Source: Acidobacteria bacterium UBA2161 (lineage in GTDB: Bacteria > Acidobacteriota > Vicinamibacteria > Vicinamibacterales > UBA823). From it: DNA of 8,784 bases. Of this stretch, positions 5,998 through 8,784 are shown piece after piece. Where the stretch lies: contig DCWN01000002.1 of the NCBI GenBank assembly GCA_002328835.1, forward strand, positions 105,154 to 113,937, in the 5' to 3' direction. Position numbers and translations under genes: made by a program. Every line of letters begins with the position of its first letter. Within the stretch, counting starts at the first letter, position 1. Below the pieces are notes generated by a model. That model was given only the letters and a program-made list of their open reading frames with translations, had not been told where the DNA came from and did not search any database.

Positions 5998-7086
5998 TCA
6001 GTGGTCGGTCGGTCCAGTGCTCATGCCGGCCCCTGCCGCCGCCGGCACGATCATCTCCTCGACGATCTCGTAGATCCGCCGATTGTGGTCGGACGTCCGC
6101 CCGCGCGGATCGACCGACGATGTCGTGACGACGACCAGCTCGAGATCGGGCACGACGAAGATGAACTGGCCGCCGTAGCCCCAGGCGTAGAAGATCTTCC
6201 GGGTCCCGACGTGCCGCACCCACCAGCTGTAGCCGTAGCCGCGGGTGCTGCGCCTGGAGCGCGTGCGCGTCACGACCGACTTGTCGACCCACGGTGCCGG
6301 CACGATCTCGGTCTCGCCCGCGCGGCCGCGGTCGAGGTAGAGCTGGCCGAAGGCCAGCATCTGGCGCGGCGTGAACAGCATGTCGTTGCCGCCGAAGTAG
6401 ATACCCTGCGGGTCGGTCGGCCAGCGCGCCAGCGAGAAGCCGAGTGGCTCGGCCAGGTGGCGCTGGGCGAACTGCCAGGTGCTCATGCCGGTCGCCTGCG
6501 TGAGGATCGCGGAGAGCAGGTGCGTGTTGCCGGTGCTGTAGCGCCGGGTCGTGCCGGGCTCGGAGTGCATCGGCCGCTGCAAGGCGTGGCGCACCCAGTC
6601 GCCGCTGAGTACCCAAGCGCCGTAGTTGCCGAAGCTGGTCGATTCGAGCCCCGCGCGCATGGTGAGCAGATCTTCGATGGTGATCTCGCGCTTGCGGGGG
6701 CCGTCGGCCGATGCGAGATGCTCGGGGAAGAACTCGTCGATCGTTTGATCGACGCTCGCCAGCTCACCCCGGCCGAGCGCGATGCCGACCAGCGACGACA
6801 GGACGCTCTTCGACGCCGACTTGATGTTGGCGACGCGCCTCGCGCTGGCACCGTTGAAATAGCGTTCGAGAAGCAGTTCGCCGTGCCGCGCGATCAGCAG
6901 GCTGTGCAGGCGCGGCATCCCCGTGGCCGCTTCGACGGCGGCCTCCAAACGGGTCGGGTCGAGCGCGGCCGAGGCCACGGGCGGGCCGTCAGCACCCGCC
7001 GGCGCCGGTGCCGTCTCGGCCGTGTACGCGAGCAGGGCCACGAAGCAGAACGCCACGCGGACCGTTCGAAGTCTCGGCGTCTTCAC
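5998..7086 (-). CDS. Exported serine hydrolase, beta-lactamase class C / EstB-like fold
   Basis: This 362-residue protein belongs to the large COG1680-type SxxK group that includes esterases, 6-aminohexanoate-dimer hydrolases and D-aminopeptidases; the substrate cannot be deduced. Residues 1-32 look like a signal peptide: basic start (K2, R5, R7, R10), hydrophobic VAFCFVALLAY, then Ala/Pro. The catalytic motif is SASK (S90, K93) in NIKSASKS. LLTMRAGL (140-147) is typical of the family. The tyrosine motif is YSTGN (Y183 to N187), and WGYGGQ (302-307) takes the place of the KTG box. The start is GTG 7086, because it opens directly on the signal peptide. The frame continues to 7347, but that part overlaps the FmdB gene and is Arg/Pro-rich. 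No strong ribosome binding site precedes the GTG. It follows the FmdB gene by 62 bases on the same strand and may be cotranscribed. Confidence 0.9.
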   Translation of the reverse strand: MKTPRLRTVRVAFCFVALLAYTAETAPAPAGADGPPVASAALDPTRLEAAVEAATGMPRLHSLLIARHGELLLERYFNGASARRVANIKSASKSVLSSLVGIALGRGELASVDQTIDEFFPEHLASADGPRKREITIEDLLTMRAGLESTSFGNYGAWVLSGDWVRHALQRPMHSEPGTTRRYSTGNTHLLSAILTQATGMSTWQFAQRHLAEPLGFSLARWPTDPQGIYFGGNDMLFTPRQMLAFGQLYLDRGRAGETEIVPAPWVDKSVVTRTRSRRSTRGYGYSWWVRHVGTRKIFYAWGYGGQFIFVVPDLELVVVTTSSVDPRGRTSDHNRRIYEIVEEMIVPAAAGAGMSTGPTDH

Positions 7087-7111
7087 TCGGATCTCGGGGT
7101 GGGTCGAGGGT

Positions 7112-7136
7112 CGGGGCGCCCCGCCGGGCCGCCGGC
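7112..7136. other. Structured GC-rich stretch between FmdB and serine hydrolase genes
   Basis: A perfect 12-bp palindrome CGGGGCGCCCCG (7112-7123) abuts a 5-bp stem, gccgg/ccggc with a four-base loop (7123-7136). Both lie in the 62-base gap ahead of the serine hydrolase. No T-tract follows on the - strand. It may be a weak stop between the two genes or an RNA structure in the leader, or it may be fortuitous in such GC-rich DNA. Confidence 0.25.
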
Positions 7137-7148
7137 TCAGGCCGCGTT

Positions 7149-7367
7149 TCAGGTGAAGCCGCCGGGGCCGCACATGTTGCCCGGGCTGCAGTTCCCGCCC
7201 GCGCCTGGGCCGTCGCCGGCGACCGTGCCGGCGAAGGTCGAGAACTGCTTGTCGAGGGTCTTGCGGTGGCACTGCGGACACGCGAGGCTCTTGGCGCTCT
7301 CGCCCAGGCGCTGCAGAATCTCGAAGTCGTGGCCGCACTCGCGACACTGATACTCGTAGATCGGCAT
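7149..7367 (-). CDS. FmdB-family zinc ribbon protein
   Basis: A 72-residue cytoplasmic protein with the N-terminus MPIYEYQCRECGHDFE that typifies the FmdB / CxxC-CxxC-SSSS regulatory family. One zinc site is expected from C8-x2-C11 and C30-x2-C33. A second pair, C60 and C66, lies in a Gly/Pro-rich tail (GAGGNCSPGNMCGPGG) whose role is unknown. FmdB was first linked to regulation of formamidase in Methylophilus, but for most members the function is not established. ATG 7367 directly follows GGAGGGAG (7368-7375), a strong Shine-Dalgarno at rather short spacing. The -10-like TATACT just beyond it could serve this gene. It is divergent from the M20 peptidase and upstream of the serine hydrolase. 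Confidence 0.9.
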   Translation of the reverse strand: MPIYEYQCRECGHDFEILQRLGESAKSLACPQCHRKTLDKQFSTFAGTVAGDGPGAGGNCSPGNMCGPGGFT

Positions 7368-7375
7368 CTCCCTCC

Positions 7376-7381
7376 AGTATA
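7376..7381 (-). promoter_or_regulatory. -10-like TATACT ahead of the FmdB gene
   Basis: On the - strand TATACT matches TATAAT at five of six positions and ends eight bases before ATG 7367. If it is a real -10, transcription would begin inside or after the GGAGGGAG ribosome binding site, giving a near-leaderless message. The two signals are thus partly in conflict. No good -35 is seen. Confidence 0.3.
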
Positions 7382-7419
7382 GATCGATCGGCCTGCCCGG
7401 TTGCGGCCGTCGGAGGAGC

Positions 7420-7461
7420 TTGGTACCCTCTCTGCGGCCAAAGCCCGGATGCAGAACGTGA
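7420..7461 (+). CDS. Possible 13-codon leader peptide before the M20 gene
   Basis: A TTG at 7420 lies just after GGAGGAG (7412-7418) and opens a frame of 13 codons (first Met, then VPSLRPKPGCRT). It ends in TGA at 7459-7461, and that stop overlaps ATG 7461 as TGATG, the layout of translational coupling. It would explain why a strong ribosome binding site lies far from the M20 start. Against it, the spacing to TTG is short (three bases from GGAGG) and the start codon is poor. Speculative. Confidence 0.2.
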   Translation: MVPSLRPKPGCRT

Positions 7462-8738
7462 TGACGACGACCACGCGAGTCCTGCCGGTGCTCGTGCTTC
7501 TTGGCGCCTCGGCGCCGTCCGCGTCAGCCCAGCCGACCTCGGACCTGGCCGTCCTCCAGGCGAACCCCGCCTATCAGGCGGCGCTCGACTACCTCGATCG
7601 CGACTACGACCGTTTCGTCCGCGAACTCATCGAGTTGACCGAGATTCCCGCGCCGCCCTTCGCCGAGGATGCACGTGCCGTCGCCTACATGACGATGCTG
7701 CAGGCGGCCGGGCTCGACGTCGAGCAGGACGGCGTTGGCAACGTCATGGGGCTGCGGCGGGGGAGCGGCGCCGGACCGCTACTGGCGGTGGCGGCCCACA
7801 TCGACACGGTGTTTCCTCCCGAGACCGACGTGACCGTGCGCCGGAGCGGCACCCGACTCGAAGCGCCGGGCATCGGCGACGACACCGCCGGCCTCGCGGC
7901 GGTGCTGGCGGTCATCCGCGCGCTCGACGCGGCGTCGCTCGAGACGGCGTCCGACATTCTCTTCGTCGGCAACGTTGGTGAGGAGGGCCCCGGCGACCTG
8001 CGCGGCGTGAAGTACCTGTTTCGCGAGGGCGCGTACCGGGATCGGATCACCGCGTTCATGTCGATCGAGTCCGGCGGTCAGTCGACCATCACCAACGGCG
8101 CGCTCGGTAGCCGGCGCTACCGGGTGATCTTTCGCGGGCCGGGAGGGCACAGCTACGGCGCGTTCGGCCTGGTGAACCCGGCCTTCGCGATGGCGGGCGC
8201 GATGCAGCGGTTCGCGGCCATCGAGGTGCCCGAGGACCCGAAGACGACGCTCAGCGTCGGAATCGTGCGCGGCGGCACCTCGGTCAATTCGATTCCGTTC
8301 GAAACGTCGATGGATATCGACATGCGATCGGAATCGCCCGAGGAGCTCGACAAGCTCGTCGAGGCGTTCCTCGGCGCGATGGACATGGCGGTCGATGCGG
8401 AGAATGCGACGCGGTCGGTCTCCCAGGGGCCGATTGAACTCGATCTGGAGTTGATCGGCGACCGGCCCTCGGGGCTGACGCCCGCCAGCGCGCCGATCAT
8501 GCGGGCGGCCGTCGCCGCCGCGCGGGCGTTCGGCATCGAGTCGCGGCCGCGGACGTCGAGCACCGACGCGAACCTGCCGATTAGCCTGGGCGTTCCGGCG
8601 ATCACGATCGGCCTCGGCGGCCTCGGCGGCCGCAGTCATTCGCTCGACGAGTGGGTTGATGTCGACCGCGAGCCGACGGTGCGCGGCTTGCAGGTCGTGC
8701 TAACGACGATCCTCGCCGTGGCCGGACCGGCCGACTAG
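7449..8738 (+). CDS. Exported M20-family zinc metallopeptidase
   Basis: M20 enzymes are co-catalytic two-zinc exopeptidases, dipeptidases or amidohydrolases. This product is 429 residues from ATG 7449 or 425 from ATG 7461; neither start has a good ribosome binding site. Both give a signal peptide (TTTTRVLPVLVLLGASAPSA) probably cut after ASA, so the enzyme is exported. Numbered from 7449: metal motif HID (H117, D119), GIGDDTAG (141-148) with the bridging Asp, EEG with E178/E179 (catalytic Glu and ligand), IESGG with E207, and H397 in GGRSHSLDEW. The dimerisation/lid domain shows GPGGHSY (H234) and RGGTSVNSIPF (275-285), as in PepT- and ArgE-like members. Substrate cannot be assigned. It is divergent from the FmdB gene. 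GGAGGAG (7412-7418) lies 30 bases or more upstream and may serve a short leader frame instead. Confidence 0.93.
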   Translation: MQNVMTTTTRVLPVLVLLGASAPSASAQPTSDLAVLQANPAYQAALDYLDRDYDRFVRELIELTEIPAPPFAEDARAVAYMTMLQAAGLDVEQDGVGNVMGLRRGSGAGPLLAVAAHIDTVFPPETDVTVRRSGTRLEAPGIGDDTAGLAAVLAVIRALDAASLETASDILFVGNVGEEGPGDLRGVKYLFREGAYRDRITAFMSIESGGQSTITNGALGSRRYRVIFRGPGGHSYGAFGLVNPAFAMAGAMQRFAAIEVPEDPKTTLSVGIVRGGTSVNSIPFETSMDIDMRSESPEELDKLVEAFLGAMDMAVDAENATRSVSQGPIELDLELIGDRPSGLTPASAPIMRAAVAAARAFGIESRPRTSSTDANLPISLGVPAITIGLGGLGGRSHSLDEWVDVDREPTVRGLQVVLTTILAVAGPAD

Positions 8739-8742
8739 ACCA

Positions 8743-8761
8743 GAGCGCGCACGGCGCGCTC
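8743..8761 (+). terminator. Perfect GC hairpin after the M20 gene
   Basis: gagcgcgc (8743-8750) and gcgcgctc (8754-8761) form a perfect eight-base stem with an acg loop, starting four bases past the M20 stop codon. No T-run follows. A second, mutually exclusive stem (ctccg 8759-8763 with cggag 8771-8775) shares its last three bases. The position suggests a 3' end stabiliser or a terminator without a U tail. Confidence 0.4.
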
Positions 8762-8784
8762 CGCGGCGTCCGGAGTGGGGCTCT

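Noticed and set aside
5953..7350. 465-codon + strand open frame opposite the serine hydrolase
   Set aside because: It has no recognisable motifs and an Arg/Ala/Gly-rich composition. The - strand frame carries SASK, YSTGN and a signal peptide.

Overview
The window is about 8.8 kb of GC-rich, gene-dense bacterial chromosome. It carries eight protein-coding genes, one cut by the left edge, and no RNA genes, CRISPR arrays or insertion sequences that I can see. Sampled 60-base lines range from about 48 to 75% GC. The mix (M13 lipoprotein peptidase, EstB-like serine hydrolase, secreted M20 peptidase, FmdB zinc ribbon, CstA, LarE, a DUF4412-like secreted protein) resembles high-GC Acidobacteriota such as Vicinamibacteria, or Gemmatimonadota. 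That placement is inference from gene content, not a phylogenetic result.

Layout. A Met-rich secreted protein (1-573, -) runs off the left edge and is divergent from a 169-residue protein of unknown function (707-1216, +). The latter converges on a CstA-family transporter (1238-2896, -). A 68-base gap separates the transporter from the divergent sulfur transferase larE (2965-3807, +). In that gap two sigma70-like promoters overlap head to head around an 18-bp imperfect palindrome. larE converges on an M13 lipoprotein metallopeptidase (3857-5902, -). Upstream of this, on the same strand, lie an exported SxxK serine hydrolase (5998-7086, -) and an FmdB-type zinc ribbon protein (7149-7367, -). 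The last gene, an exported M20 metallopeptidase (7449-8738, +), is divergent from the FmdB gene and followed by a strong hairpin.

How the genes may work together. The M13, M20 and serine hydrolase proteins all carry export signals, and the CstA family imports peptides or pyruvate. The neighbourhood is therefore consistent with scavenging of peptides and small carbon compounds. LarE supplies sulfur to the nickel-pincer cofactor of lactate racemase and related enzymes. Its pairing with a possible pyruvate transporter at a shared control region is suggestive but unproven; larA, larB and larC are not in the window.

The items most worth following up are the cstA/larE control region, a LarE with three C-terminal-half cysteines (possible Fe-S type), the uncharacterised SGCSID-motif protein, and a recurring -10-like hexamer 8-9 bases before start codons that hints at leaderless transcription. 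I found no clear, previously undescribed multi-gene system.
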